Of a DNA stretch of 64,000 nt, positions 33,329 to 41,995 are shown in pieces. Both the position numbers and the translations under genes were made by a program. Position 1 is the stretch's first letter. Every line of letters starts with the position of its first letter. Location: positions 248,001-312,000 of the forward strand of contig CAWILT010000002.1 in the NCBI GenBank assembly GCA_963837025.1, given 5' to 3'. Origin of the DNA: JALZUV01 sp963837025. GTDB taxonomy: Bacteria; Pseudomonadota; Alphaproteobacteria; Rickettsiales; JALZUV01. Under the pieces are notes generated by a model that did not search any database, had not been told where the DNA came from, and saw only the letters and a list, made by a program, of their open reading frames with translations.

Positions 33329-36300
33329 ATGAGCATTACCGCCGCACTCCATCACACCACCCATTACCGCTATAATAAGCCTGTTAATTTAGGTATGCAA
33401 ACCATTCGATTGCGACCCGCACCGCATGTGCGTGCTAATATTCAATCTTATTCCATGAAGATTGCGCCAAGTGATCATTTTATTAACTGGCAGCAAGATC
33501 CGTTTGGTAATTTTTTAGCGAAAGTCGTATTTCCCAAAAAAGTAAAAGAGTTCAAAATCGAGGTGGATCTGCTCACCGAAATTCGCGTGTTTAATCCATT
33601 TGATTTCTTTCTTGAAGAATCGGCTGAAAACTTTCCGCTTACTTATGATAAAGGGTTAAAAGAAGAGCTGGCACCGTACCTCGAAATTAAAGAAAATGAT
33701 GCGGGCTTGTTAGCATGGATTGCGGATGCTAACCAAAAACCGCAAGGCATAATCGACTTTTTAGTAGGCATTAATCAAAAGCTAAGCCAATCACTTTCCT
33801 ATACAGTGCGTTTAGAGCCGGGCGTGCAATCTTGCGCTGAAACTCTGGCTAAAGGCAGTGCCTCATGCCGCGATATGGCATGGTTTATGTGTCAGGCTTT
33901 GCGTCATTTGGGGCTAGCCACACGTTTTGCCTCTGGTTACCTTATTCAACTAGCGGCCGATGTGAAATCGCTCGATGGGCCTTCAGGCACCGAAGTTGAT
34001 TTTACCGATTTACATGCGTGGACTGAAGTCTATTTACCCGGTGCAGGCTGGGTCGGGCTTGACCCCACCTCGGGCTTATTTACAGGCGAAGGGCATATTC
34101 CACTTTGTTGTACGCCTAATCCTTCCAGTGCGGCACCCGTTACAGGAACATTAGAAGCGGGCGCCACTGCTACTCTTGACCACACCATGACCATCACCCG
34201 CATGGTAGAAGCGCCGCGTGTTACCAAGCCTTACACCGACAATCAATGGCAGGCCATTGATGCGTTAGGTGCAAAGGTTGATAAAAGCCTTAAAAAACAA
34301 GATGTGCGCCTAACCATGGGTGGCGAGCCAACCTTTGTTTCCCTTGATGATCGTGAGCATGATACATGGCATTATGCTGCCTTAGGTGGCGAAAAGAAAA
34401 AGCTGGGCTATGATATGCTGCAGCGGTTGCGCGCAAAATTTGCAAGCAATGGATTGCACATGCATACGCAAGGCAAATGGTATCCAGGCGAAATTTTACC
34501 ACGCTGGGCGATGCCCTGTTTTTGGCGCAACGATGGCGAAGCGATGTGGCAAGATAATGCCTTATTAGCTAACCCCGAAAAGCCACTAAAGCACAGCCTA
34601 AACACAGCCGAAAAATTTATCAAATTATTGGCCGCTAAATTGGCTATTCCTGAAAATTATGTGCTGCCCACTCGCGAGGACACACCTTACTATTTATGGA
34701 AAGAAAATAAACTACCTCTGCAAGATGAAATAATGCAGGCCAATATATACGAAAAAGCTGAGCGTGAACGACTTCAATCCTTAATGGAAAAAGATTTAAA
34801 CGAACCTTCAGGTTTTGTATTGCCGCTGCATTATTCGCATACGCGCAACGCTTGGATTAGTAATAAATGGCAATTTAAAAGTAACCATTGTGTGCTGCTA
34901 ACGGGTGACTCGCCTATCGGTTTGCGCTTGCCGCTCGCCAGCTTGCCAAGCCCTGCCCAAGCGCAGGCTGAGATAGTGCCCGAGCGCAGCAGCTTTGATG
35001 TAGCAGAACCTTTGCCCACCTATGCCGCATTAACCAAACAATTAAAAGCACGTAAAAAACCAAATGATTCCGCATTCGCTAAAGACGAAAATGGTTTAAT
35101 TAAAACGGCTTTATGCGCGCAAATTCGCGGTGGAGTATTGCACTTATTTTTGCCCCCCGTTGCATGGGCAGAGCATTTTGTGGAACTGATTGCCACCATT
35201 GAGGCCGTATCAGCAGAGCTTAAAATTCCGGTCATCTTAGAAGGTTATACACCCCCTGCCGATGCGCGACTCTCGCATTTTTCAGTTACCCCTGATCCGG
35301 GTGTAATTGAAATTAATGTGCAGCCTGCCGCTAATTGGCAAGAGCTAAAAACGATCACACAAATGGTTTATGCGGAGGCGCGTTTAGCACGGCTTTCAAC
35401 CGAAAAATTTATGCTGGATGGAAAGCGCGTTGGGACAGGCGGTGGCAATCATATAGTGATGGGCGCGGCAAAACCTGCCGATAGCCCATTTTTGCGCCGC
35501 CCTGATTTGCTGCGCTCATTGGTTAGTTTTTGGCAAAACCATCCTTCGCTTTCCTATGTTTTTGCGGGCATGTATATTGGCCCCACCAGCCAATCGCCTC
35601 GCATCGACGAAGCGCGAGACGATGCACTTTATGAACTTGAAATTGCCTTTGCCCAAATACCCGAAAAAGGTGAAGTGCCGCCATGGCTGGTTGACCGTTT
35701 ATTCAGAAATTTGCTCGTTGATTTAACGGGTAACACCCATCGTGCAGAATTTTGTATTGATAAACTGTATAGCCCCGATAGCGATCGTGGCCGCCTTGGT
35801 TTGCTCGAAATGCGGGGCTTTGAAATGACCCCGCACCCGCAAATGAACCTATTACAAAATTTGCTCATCCGCGCGTTGGTGGCGCATTTTTGGCAAACCC
35901 CACATACGGGAAAATTAATTCGTTGGGGCACGCAATTACATGATCAATTTATGTTACCCCATTATTTGCAGCAAGATTTTAACCATGTTTTACAGACATT
36001 AAAATCAGGCGGATTTAATTTTGCTTCAGAATGGTTTGATCCGTTTTTTGCGTTTCGTTTTCCAGAATGCGGCCAAACGCAAATAGGTGATATAAGCCTA
36101 TCGCTACGCACAGCATTAGAGCCGTGGCCCGTAATGGGCGAAGAGCCAGTAGGCGGTGGCGTTAGCCGTTCGGTTGATGCTACGGTGGAGCGTTTGCAGC
36201 TCTGTGTAACTGGTTTGAATGAGAGTCGGCATATTATGACCTGTAATGGTCGCCATGTGCCTTTACGCGCGACACAAAATGCGACGGTTAAAGTTGCGGG

Positions 36301-36607
36301 CATTCGATTTAAAGCATGGGAACAATTTTCCAGTCTGCATCCCAAGTTACCCGTTAACGCACCGCTTGTGTTTGAAGTTATTGATCATATCCAAAATCGC
36401 GCACTTGGCGGATGCACCTATCATGTCGTCCACCCTGGTGGCCGCAATTATGATCGTTTTCCTTTAAATGAAAATGAAGCTGAAGGCCGAAAACTCTCAC
36501 GGTTTGAAGCGATGGGCCATACATCAAGCCAGCCTAATATTCCTGAACCTGAGCAGAATATAGAGTTTCCGCACACGCTAGATTTACGTTTTCCCATACA
36601 GATTTAA
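33329..36607 (+). CDS. Transglutaminase-DUF2126 protein (1092 aa)
   Basis: Residues 1-300 form a bacterial transglutaminase-like protein with the N-terminal beta domain (LHHTTHYRYNKPVNLGMQTI) and the triad C in GSASCRDMAWFM, H in DLHAWTEVYLPG and D in VGLDPTSG. From about residue 315 a DUF2126 region follows: VRLTMGGEPTFVSLDD, GKWYPGEILPRWAM, GTGGGNHIVMGAA, MRGFEMTPHPQMNLLQNLL. This fusion is the hallmark of the alpha-E/ATP-grasp clusters. It is divergently transcribed from the three-gene operon across a 107-nt intergenic region that must hold both promoters. Confidence 0.94.
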   Translation: MSITAALHHTTHYRYNKPVNLGMQTIRLRPAPHVRANIQSYSMKIAPSDHFINWQQDPFGNFLAKVVFPKKVKEFKIEVDLLTEIRVFNPFDFFLEESAENFPLTYDKGLKEELAPYLEIKENDAGLLAWIADANQKPQGIIDFLVGINQKLSQSLSYTVRLEPGVQSCAETLAKGSASCRDMAWFMCQALRHLGLATRFASGYLIQLAADVKSLDGPSGTEVDFTDLHAWTEVYLPGAGWVGLDPTSGLFTGEGHIPLCCTPNPSSAAPVTGTLEAGATATLDHTMTITRMVEAPRVTKPYTDNQWQAIDALGAKVDKSLKKQDVRLTMGGEPTFVSLDDREHDTWHYAALGGEKKKLGYDMLQRLRAKFASNGLHMHTQGKWYPGEILPRWAMPCFWRNDGEAMWQDNALLANPEKPLKHSLNTAEKFIKLLAAKLAIPENYVLPTREDTPYYLWKENKLPLQDEIMQANIYEKAERERLQSLMEKDLNEPSGFVLPLHYSHTRNAWISNKWQFKSNHCVLLTGDSPIGLRLPLASLPSPAQAQAEIVPERSSFDVAEPLPTYAALTKQLKARKKPNDSAFAKDENGLIKTALCAQIRGGVLHLFLPPVAWAEHFVELIATIEAVSAELKIPVILEGYTPPADARLSHFSVTPDPGVIEINVQPAANWQELKTITQMVYAEARLARLSTEKFMLDGKRVGTGGGNHIVMGAAKPADSPFLRRPDLLRSLVSFWQNHPSLSYVFAGMYIGPTSQSPRIDEARDDALYELEIAFAQIPEKGEVPPWLVDRLFRNLLVDLTGNTHRAEFCIDKLYSPDSDRGRLGLLEMRGFEMTPHPQMNLLQNLLIRALVAHFWQTPHTGKLIRWGTQLHDQFMLPHYLQQDFNHVLQTLKSGGFNFASEWFDPFFAFRFPECGQTQIGDISLSLRTALEPWPVMGEEPVGGGVSRSVDATVERLQLCVTGLNESRHIMTCNGRHVPLRATQNATVKVAGIRFKAWEQFSSLHPKLPVNAPLVFEVIDHIQNRALGGCTYHVVHPGGRNYDRFPLNENEAEGRKLSRFEAMGHTSSQPNIPEPEQNIEFPHTLDLRFPIQI

Positions 36608-36611
36608 GCCG

Positions 36612-37595
36612 TTAAAATGCTGCTATAATGGCTTCAGCCAAGCTATGCCCGCTGGTAAAAGCGCCTTCAACGCGGTTGGCGGTACACCAATCACCACAGG
36701 CAGCAAGTTTTTCTGACTGGTGGATAAGATAGGGTTCGGCAGTGCTTTCACTGGTTTCCGCATAGCGCCAGCGATGTAGCGATTGATAGGTATTTTTAGT
36801 GGCATCAAACCCTAAAAGCGCACTGATTTCGGCAAGTAATCGTGCTTCAACTTTCGTCAAATCATCATCTAAATGTTTTTCAGCCCATGCGTTGTGGGTT
36901 TGAATAGAAAGTGCAGGCGAGGTTGAACGTTCGGGCTTAGAAGATTCGTTTGTGATCCATTCAATGGGCGAGTTTTTAACCTTAGCAGCATGCCATGCAA
37001 ACGGCAGCGGTTTATCGAAACCAAGCATTAGTGTAAAACAGCCATCCATTTTCACCCGCTTTAACGCTTCATGTCCGTTAAAAATGGGCGGCATTAGCGC
37101 GCGGGTTTGAGGGGCTGGTGCGGCACAAATCACCCAATCAAATTCACCCAAAGGGGTGCCTTTAATGCTCATTAACCGCCACTTTTTTTGATATCTGCGA
37201 ATATCAGCCACATGGCATTCCAATTCCACATTCAAACCCAGCGCCAGATGTTTATTAAGCGCATTCATTTTTGGTACTGCAATATAATGTGGCTCAAACC
37301 AATCGCGCTTATAGGGTTTTTGGCCTTTTTCAAGGGTTATTACATTAGGTTGCCAAGCCTTAATTAAACCTGACTGCTTAAAAGGTTCAAGAAATTGTTG
37401 AAAGGCTAGAGTGCGCGCGGTAAAGCATTGCGCCCCATGATCAAATGTGAAATCGCCTGCGTAACGTGTTGACATGCGACCGCTAACCCCGCGTGATTTT
37501 TCGAACAAACTAACTTCAGCATCAGTTGATAAATGGCGAGCTAAGACCAAACCTGAAAGGCCTGCGCCAATGATGGCAATAGTGGGTTTTTTCAT
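36612..37595 (-). CDS. FAD-dependent amine-oxidase-like protein
   Basis: The 327-residue protein has a dinucleotide-binding start, IAIIGAGLSGLVLARHL (residues 5-21), then SLFEKSRGVSGRMSTR and FDHGAQCFTARTLAFQQFL, as in renalase-like FAD oxidoreductases. The C-terminus has LAACGDWCTANRVEGAFTSG then HSLAEAI, the flavin-closing motif. Substrate unknown. In many Alphaproteobacteria such genes lie near photolyase genes, as here (3-5 kb away). It ends 5 nt from the DUF2126 gene on the other strand. Confidence 0.9.
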   Translation of the reverse strand: MKKPTIAIIGAGLSGLVLARHLSTDAEVSLFEKSRGVSGRMSTRYAGDFTFDHGAQCFTARTLAFQQFLEPFKQSGLIKAWQPNVITLEKGQKPYKRDWFEPHYIAVPKMNALNKHLALGLNVELECHVADIRRYQKKWRLMSIKGTPLGEFDWVICAAPAPQTRALMPPIFNGHEALKRVKMDGCFTLMLGFDKPLPFAWHAAKVKNSPIEWITNESSKPERSTSPALSIQTHNAWAEKHLDDDLTKVEARLLAEISALLGFDATKNTYQSLHRWRYAETSESTAEPYLIHQSEKLAACGDWCTANRVEGAFTSGHSLAEAIIAAF

Positions 37596-37680
37596 AACAT
37601 TAAAATATCATAATTCAACTTTAGAAGTGAATAAATATTTCGCTAATTGTGCGCTATGGTTAGATTTGATAGTAAGAATG

Positions 37681-37839
37681 ATGCCGCGTGGAATAAAAAA
37701 AGAAAATTTACCCAGCAAGCTTTGCGCTAGCTGCGGGTTGCCATTTACATGGCGCAAAAAATGGGAAGATGTATGGAGCGAAGTAAAATATTGCTCCAAC
37801 CGTTGCCGAAAATTGAAACTCAAAAAGGAGAAGCAGTAA
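37681..37839 (+). CDS. DUF2256 zinc-ribbon protein (52 aa)
   Basis: The small protein has two CxxC-type pairs, KLCASCGLPFTWRKKW and KYCSNRCRKLK, which fits DUF2256. These proteins are often encoded beside photolyase/cryptochrome genes; their role is unknown. The frame is open far upstream, but the conserved part begins MPRGIKKENLPSKLC, so 37681 is chosen. The start of the next gene overlaps its stop (TAATG). Confidence 0.85.
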   Translation: MPRGIKKENLPSKLCASCGLPFTWRKKWEDVWSEVKYCSNRCRKLKLKKEKQ

Positions 37840-38285
37840 TGTATGAAGTTTCGCCCCTTTATCGTTGGCTAACCTATGCCGGAGCGCTGCCCTTTTTAGG
37901 GTGTGCATTATTACTGGCACTGGGTATTTATACTTTGCCCATTATTGGTTTGGTGCAGGATATTTTAGTAAGCTATGGGCTGATAATTTTAGCCTTTATG
38001 TGCGGCATTCATTGGGGCACTTATTTATATTATGCCAAGCAAGCTCCGTTGAATTTATTTATCACCAGCAATTTCATTATTATGTCTGCTTGGTTGGCTA
38101 GCTTGATGCTGCCCTATTTTGTTGTTTATGGAGTGTTAGCCATAGGTTTTGTAAGCGTGCTGCGTATCGACAAAAAGCTAATTCTAAATAATTTAATTTC
38201 GCCTCACTATTATCAAACGCGATGCCGCATAACAGCAGTTGTTTTGATAAGTTTATTCATCGCCATTTTTTGCTCAATGAAATAA
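37839..38285 (+). CDS. DUF3429 membrane protein
   Basis: The 148-residue protein has at least four membrane helices, starting YRWLTYAGALPFLGCALLLA, and a conserved FMCGIHWGTYLYY segment at about residue 55, which fits DUF3429. The ATG at 37839 has AAAAGGAG 10-16 nt upstream and overlaps the DUF2256 stop by one base, so the two are co-translated. A strong terminator follows. Function unknown. Confidence 0.85.
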   Translation: MYEVSPLYRWLTYAGALPFLGCALLLALGIYTLPIIGLVQDILVSYGLIILAFMCGIHWGTYLYYAKQAPLNLFITSNFIIMSAWLASLMLPYFVVYGVLAIGFVSVLRIDKKLILNNLISPHYYQTRCRITAVVLISLFIAIFCSMK

Positions 38286-38317
38286 AAAAAGGGAAGCCAT
38301 TTGGCTTCCCTTTTTTT
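38284..38317 (+). terminator. Strong terminator after DUF3429
   Basis: GGGAAGCCA (38291-38299) pairs with TGGCTTCCC (38302-38310). Seven A residues precede the left arm and seven T residues follow the right arm, so it works in both directions and can also serve the PRC-barrel gene on the opposite strand. Confidence 0.9.
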
Positions 38318-38347
38318 AGATTCTTATTCTCGTTAGAGAATGAGAAA

Positions 38348-38704
38348 TTATGCTGCCATACGGTCAGTCATGCCATAGTGGCTGTAAAGATCTTGCTTGA
38401 ATTTTGCATCAGCAAAGTTAGGCCAGTTATCTTTATCAAAACCTTCTGCATTTTCGAGCATTTCTTTGCTCACGTTCAATACGAATGTTTCATCTTTTGT
38501 ATTTACAGTCATTGCTTCTGGTGGAATAGCGAATAATTTATCGCCCATGCCCATGATGCCGCCAAATGAAAGTACATAATATTCTACACGATTTTCAGTA
38601 GTGCTTAACATCATATCTTTAATCGAACCTAAGCTTTCGCCTTGTGCATTTTTCACATCAGTTCCCATAATTGAATCAGCTGATAAAATTGTATTCTTGT
38701 TCAT
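38348..38704 (-). CDS. PRC-barrel domain protein
   Basis: The 118-residue protein has a PRC-barrel at residues 6-75: DSIMGTDVKNAQGESLGSIK, then VEYYVLSFGGIMGMGDKLFA and IPPEAMTV. Stand-alone PRC-barrel proteins are common in Alphaproteobacteria, often stress-induced; the partner is unknown. It converges on DUF3429 with the shared terminator between them. AAAGGA precedes the ATG. Confidence 0.88.
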   Translation of the reverse strand: MNKNTILSADSIMGTDVKNAQGESLGSIKDMMLSTTENRVEYYVLSFGGIMGMGDKLFAIPPEAMTVNTKDETFVLNVSKEMLENAEGFDKDNWPNFADAKFKQDLYSHYGMTDRMAA

Positions 38705-39028
38705 AATAAAATCCTTTAGTTATTTAATTATCTTTAGTCGTCATCGACTTGGTTAATGTAGCCAAGTCACCCTCAATTCGCTATTGGCAGAAATGACGAG
38801 TTTATCAACAAAGGATAAAGATCCTGCCCACTTTAAAAATGGTGATACAACAGGCTTTATTAACGTGTCAGGACTGATCATTAACATCAGAAACAATAGT
38901 CTTTCTACTTCAAATAGCTATATTGCCATACAATCACTCATACCTCAATCCGTGAAGAGACTTCCCTCTAATGTCAATACAAACAACGCGCTAAAATATA
39001 TACAATATTTAATATTTAGTGTTTAAAG
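38705..39028. other. Intergenic stretch without a supported gene
   Basis: The 324 bases contain an open frame on the plus strand (38784-39026), but its product has no recognisable domain, no clear ribosome binding site and a composition like non-coding DNA. The promoter of the PRC-barrel gene must be in the left part. Nothing else stands out. Confidence 0.4.
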
Positions 39029-39418
39029 CTATTCAATGTTGTCCTGCTTTTTTGAGCAGCATCGAGTATATTTATCAAATATTCGTAAGAATAGCACTGC
39101 GATAATTAGGCAGGCCCAACCGTTCAAAATTTCTTTAACCGTTATCCATTCACCCACTTCATTATATCCACCAAATTTTTCAGGAATCCATAAGAATAAA
39201 TGATTAGTACCATGGTATGAAAACACGAATAAACCTATAAAACCAAAGATTGCAATGGTCTTCAGCCATATAGACCATGAGCGAGGAAATAGACGGTGAT
39301 CGTATTGTGATTGTAAGGTTAATTCAGAAAGAAAAGCCTTTTCTTTAATGGTCGCCCATAACATAAAGCAAAAACAAGCCATGCATACAGCTTTAAATAT
39401 AATAATCGCAGTCTCCAT
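39029..39418 (-). CDS. Small inner-membrane protein of unknown function (129 aa)
   Basis: There are three predicted membrane helices: TAIIIFKAVCMACFCFMLWA, WLKTIAIFGFIGLFVFSY, and EILNGWACLIIAVLFLRIF. The C-terminus is basic and Cys-containing. The ATG at 39418 is preferred because GGAGG lies 6 nt upstream; the frame stays open for 12 more codons. No family recognised. Confidence 0.7.
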   Translation of the reverse strand: METAIIIFKAVCMACFCFMLWATIKEKAFLSELTLQSQYDHRLFPRSWSIWLKTIAIFGFIGLFVFSYHGTNHLFLWIPEKFGGYNEVGEWITVKEILNGWACLIIAVLFLRIFDKYTRCCSKKQDNIE

Positions 39419-39459
39419 ACCACCTCCAGTTTGTTTAAACAAAAACAGGTACAATGTTG

Positions 39460-39837
39460 TTATTGGATAGTATGGCGTTTTAAATCATCAAGTGATACAT
39501 AATCTAATGCGCGAGCATGACAGGCATCTAGTTTAACGGGTGGCGCTACATTTTCCTCCATGGCCTCTCGCCAACGATAAGCACATACGCACCAACCATC
39601 ACCTGCTTTTAAACCACTAAAGTTATATTCAGGACGAGCAGTAGAAAGATCGTTACCGCGTGATTTGGTGAATGTCAGAAATTCCTCCGTCATAATAGCG
39701 CAAATTACATGGCGGCCAGCGTCATGCGCATCGGTAAGACAAAATCCGTCGCGATAAAAACCGGTTAATGGATCAACACAGCAAGATTGTAAGGGCTCGC
39801 CTAACACATTGAGCGATTGCGGTTTAACATTTTTCAT
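39460..39837 (-). CDS. DUF2237 family protein
   Basis: The 125-residue protein has NVLGEPLQSCCVDPLTGFYR near the start, HVICAIMTEEFLTFTKSRGN, and AGDGWCVCAYRWREA near 80, all typical for DUF2237. The conserved cysteines suggest a redox or metal role, but none is proven. Its start overlaps the end of the glutathione peroxidase gene by 4 bp, and DUF2237 genes are often linked to photolyase genes, as here. Confidence 0.9.
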   Translation of the reverse strand: MKNVKPQSLNVLGEPLQSCCVDPLTGFYRDGFCLTDAHDAGRHVICAIMTEEFLTFTKSRGNDLSTARPEYNFSGLKAGDGWCVCAYRWREAMEENVAPPVKLDACHARALDYVSLDDLKRHTIQ

Positions 39838-40403
39838 TTTGCCAACTCTTCTTCAATCCGTTTGAGCACTTTTTCATCCGTAGGTTTGGTAGTACTTGTG
39901 TACCATTCAGCCAAATTACCATTTTTATCGATGAGATATTTATGGAAATTCCATTTGGGCGAACCTAGCAAACCGGCCTTTTTATTTGCCCAAACATAAA
40001 ATGGATGTGCGCTGCTGCCTTTAACATCATTAATCACCGTTAGCGGGAAAGTAATTTCAAACTTTTCCTGTGTGAAGTTTTTCACTTCCTCTTCCTTCGC
40101 AAATTCTTGGCCGCCAAAATTATCCGATGGTACGCCGATAATGACCAATCCATCATCTTTAAAATGGTCATACAGCTCTTGCAGCTGCGCATATTGCGGG
40201 GTTAGCCCACATTGCGATGCAGTGTTCACGATGAGCACCACTTTACCTTTTAGGCTTTCTAATTTCAATTTTGAATCATCCATCATGTGGAATTCAAATT
40301 GATGGGCATTAGGGATAGTCGTCATAGCGGGAGCCTCCTGCGCGGTTAGGTGAGTGAAAGGCAACCATAAACACATTGCCGCAAATAGGTGTGAAAATTT
40401 CAT
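39834..40403 (-). CDS. Glutathione peroxidase-family protein, probably exported
   Basis: The 189-residue protein has an N-terminal signal peptide (HLFAAMCLWLPFTHLTAQEA) and a glutathione-peroxidase fold: LIVNTASQCGLTPQYAQLQEL with the peroxidatic cysteine (not selenocysteine), GVPSDNFGGQE, and SPKWNFHKYLIDKNG with the Trp/Asn residues of the active site. It reduces hydroperoxides, probably with thioredoxin or glutathione, in the periplasm. Overlaps both neighbours by 4 bp: one operon with the photolyase and DUF2237 genes. Confidence 0.92.
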   Translation of the reverse strand: MKFSHLFAAMCLWLPFTHLTAQEAPAMTTIPNAHQFEFHMMDDSKLKLESLKGKVVLIVNTASQCGLTPQYAQLQELYDHFKDDGLVIIGVPSDNFGGQEFAKEEEVKNFTQEKFEITFPLTVINDVKGSSAHPFYVWANKKAGLLGSPKWNFHKYLIDKNGNLAEWYTSTTKPTDEKVLKRIEEELAK

Positions 40404-41935
40404 GATAGCTCCTTAAAAAAGCGTTGTGAATCGTGGCGGATGGCGGCTTGTTTTTCGTCATCAAAATTATCATAGGTAGCATACATCATTCCGATGCGAT
40501 GGTTGTTCGAAAGTTTGCTTCGGTTGCGTGCCAAGAAATCCCAATAAAGATAATTAAAGGGGCAGGCGTCCGCCCCGTTCTTTTTGCTCACTTTATAGCT
40601 GCAAGATTTGCAATAATCCGACATTTTATTGATGTAGCTGCCGCCTGCGGCATAGGGTTTGCTGGCAAGCATTCCGCCATCCGCAAATAGAATCATCCCA
40701 CTTACATTGGGCATTTCCACCCATTCATAGGCATCGGCATAAACAATGAGGAACCACTCATTTACTTGCGCTGGGGCGATACCCGCTATTAGCGCAAAAT
40801 TGCCCAACACCATAAGCCGCTGAATATGATGCGCATAGGCATTTTGTTTGGTTTCGGTTACACATTGCCGCAAGCAGTTCATTTTGGTGTCACCTGTCCA
40901 ATAAAATTCAGGTAATGGGCGCGAGGCATTGAAAAAATTTTCATTCGCATAATCAGGCATTTTAAGCCAATAAAGTCCGCGAATATATTCGCGCCAACCC
41001 AATATCTGGCGAATAAATCCTTCAACTGCATTTAAAGGCGCGCCTTCTTCATGAAAGGCCTTTTCTGCCGCTGCGAGGATTTCCATGGGGGTGAGCAGGC
41101 CGCAATTTAAATAAAAACTGATATGCGAATGATACATCCATGGCTCATCCTGCACCATCGCATCTTGATAATCGCCAAATTGATGCAAGCGCTCATCAAT
41201 AAATTTATGCAGTGCATAAAGCGCTTGATCGCGTGTTACTGCAAAATGAAATGGCTCTAAATCTCCGAAATGCTCGCCAAAATTTTCTGCCACTAATGTG
41301 AGAACCTTATGGGTTATATCAGATGTTTGGGCATGATAGGTTTTCGGAACATCCAACCCTTGTTTGGGCGGTTTGCGGTTTTGAGCATCATAATTCCACT
41401 TGCCGCCTACGGGGTCATCGCCTTGCATCAAAATACCGGTTTTGATGCGCATCTGCCGATAGAAATTTTCCATACGATAGGTTTTGCGATTTTTCGCCCA
41501 GCCTTCAAACTCCGCGCGCGTGCAGATAAAGCGATCATCTTCACGAATCTCAACTGGTATATTCAGCGCCTTTTTCCAGCTTTCAAATTCCTGTAGCACG
41601 CGATATTCACCAGGGAAGGTGAGAATAAGCCTATCAGGCGAATGCTTATCAATGGCGCGCTTCACAGCATCAGTAAAACTGTTCAGCCCTTGCGCCTTAT
41701 CCAGTTCACAATATTCAACGTAAAACCCTTTATCGCGCAACTCGGCGGCAAAGTGCCGCATGGCCGAAAATAGAAAAGCAATTTTCTTTTTGTGGTGCTT
41801 TACATAGCGGGTTTCATCCCACAGCTCTGCCATGAGGATAACATCCTCATTCGTATCGGCATCGGCCAAACTGGCCAAGCCATGGCTTAACTGATCGCCC
41901 GCTATTAATCGTAATGCACCCATAGTGCGCACCAT
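40400..41935 (-). CDS. FeS-type photolyase/cryptochrome (bacterial 6-4 photolyase family)
   Basis: The 511-residue protein belongs to the FeS-BCP group of prokaryotic photolyases/cryptochromes (Agrobacterium PhrB, Rhodobacter CryB). It starts LRLIAGDQLSHGLASL, has the FAD-pocket region GFIRQILGWREYIRGLYWL at about residue 310, and conserves four cysteines that hold the [4Fe-4S] cluster: one in MNCLRQC, two in CKSCSYK, one in ADACPFNYLYW. It probably repairs (6-4) photoproducts using blue light. First gene of the operon with glutathione peroxidase and DUF2237. The GTG/ATG choice does not alter the domains. Confidence 0.94.
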   Translation of the reverse strand: MVRTMGALRLIAGDQLSHGLASLADADTNEDVILMAELWDETRYVKHHKKKIAFLFSAMRHFAAELRDKGFYVEYCELDKAQGLNSFTDAVKRAIDKHSPDRLILTFPGEYRVLQEFESWKKALNIPVEIREDDRFICTRAEFEGWAKNRKTYRMENFYRQMRIKTGILMQGDDPVGGKWNYDAQNRKPPKQGLDVPKTYHAQTSDITHKVLTLVAENFGEHFGDLEPFHFAVTRDQALYALHKFIDERLHQFGDYQDAMVQDEPWMYHSHISFYLNCGLLTPMEILAAAEKAFHEEGAPLNAVEGFIRQILGWREYIRGLYWLKMPDYANENFFNASRPLPEFYWTGDTKMNCLRQCVTETKQNAYAHHIQRLMVLGNFALIAGIAPAQVNEWFLIVYADAYEWVEMPNVSGMILFADGGMLASKPYAAGGSYINKMSDYCKSCSYKVSKKNGADACPFNYLYWDFLARNRSKLSNNHRIGMMYATYDNFDDEKQAAIRHDSQRFFKELS

Positions 41936-41995
41936 AGCAAAGAGCGGCCCGCGACTCTAATGAAGCTTTTGTAATTTTAAATTAAACGCGAAAAA

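Noticed and set aside
38784..39026. 80-codon open frame on the plus strand
   Set aside because: No ribosome binding site, no recognisable domain, and it covers the expected promoter region of the PRC-barrel gene on the other strand.
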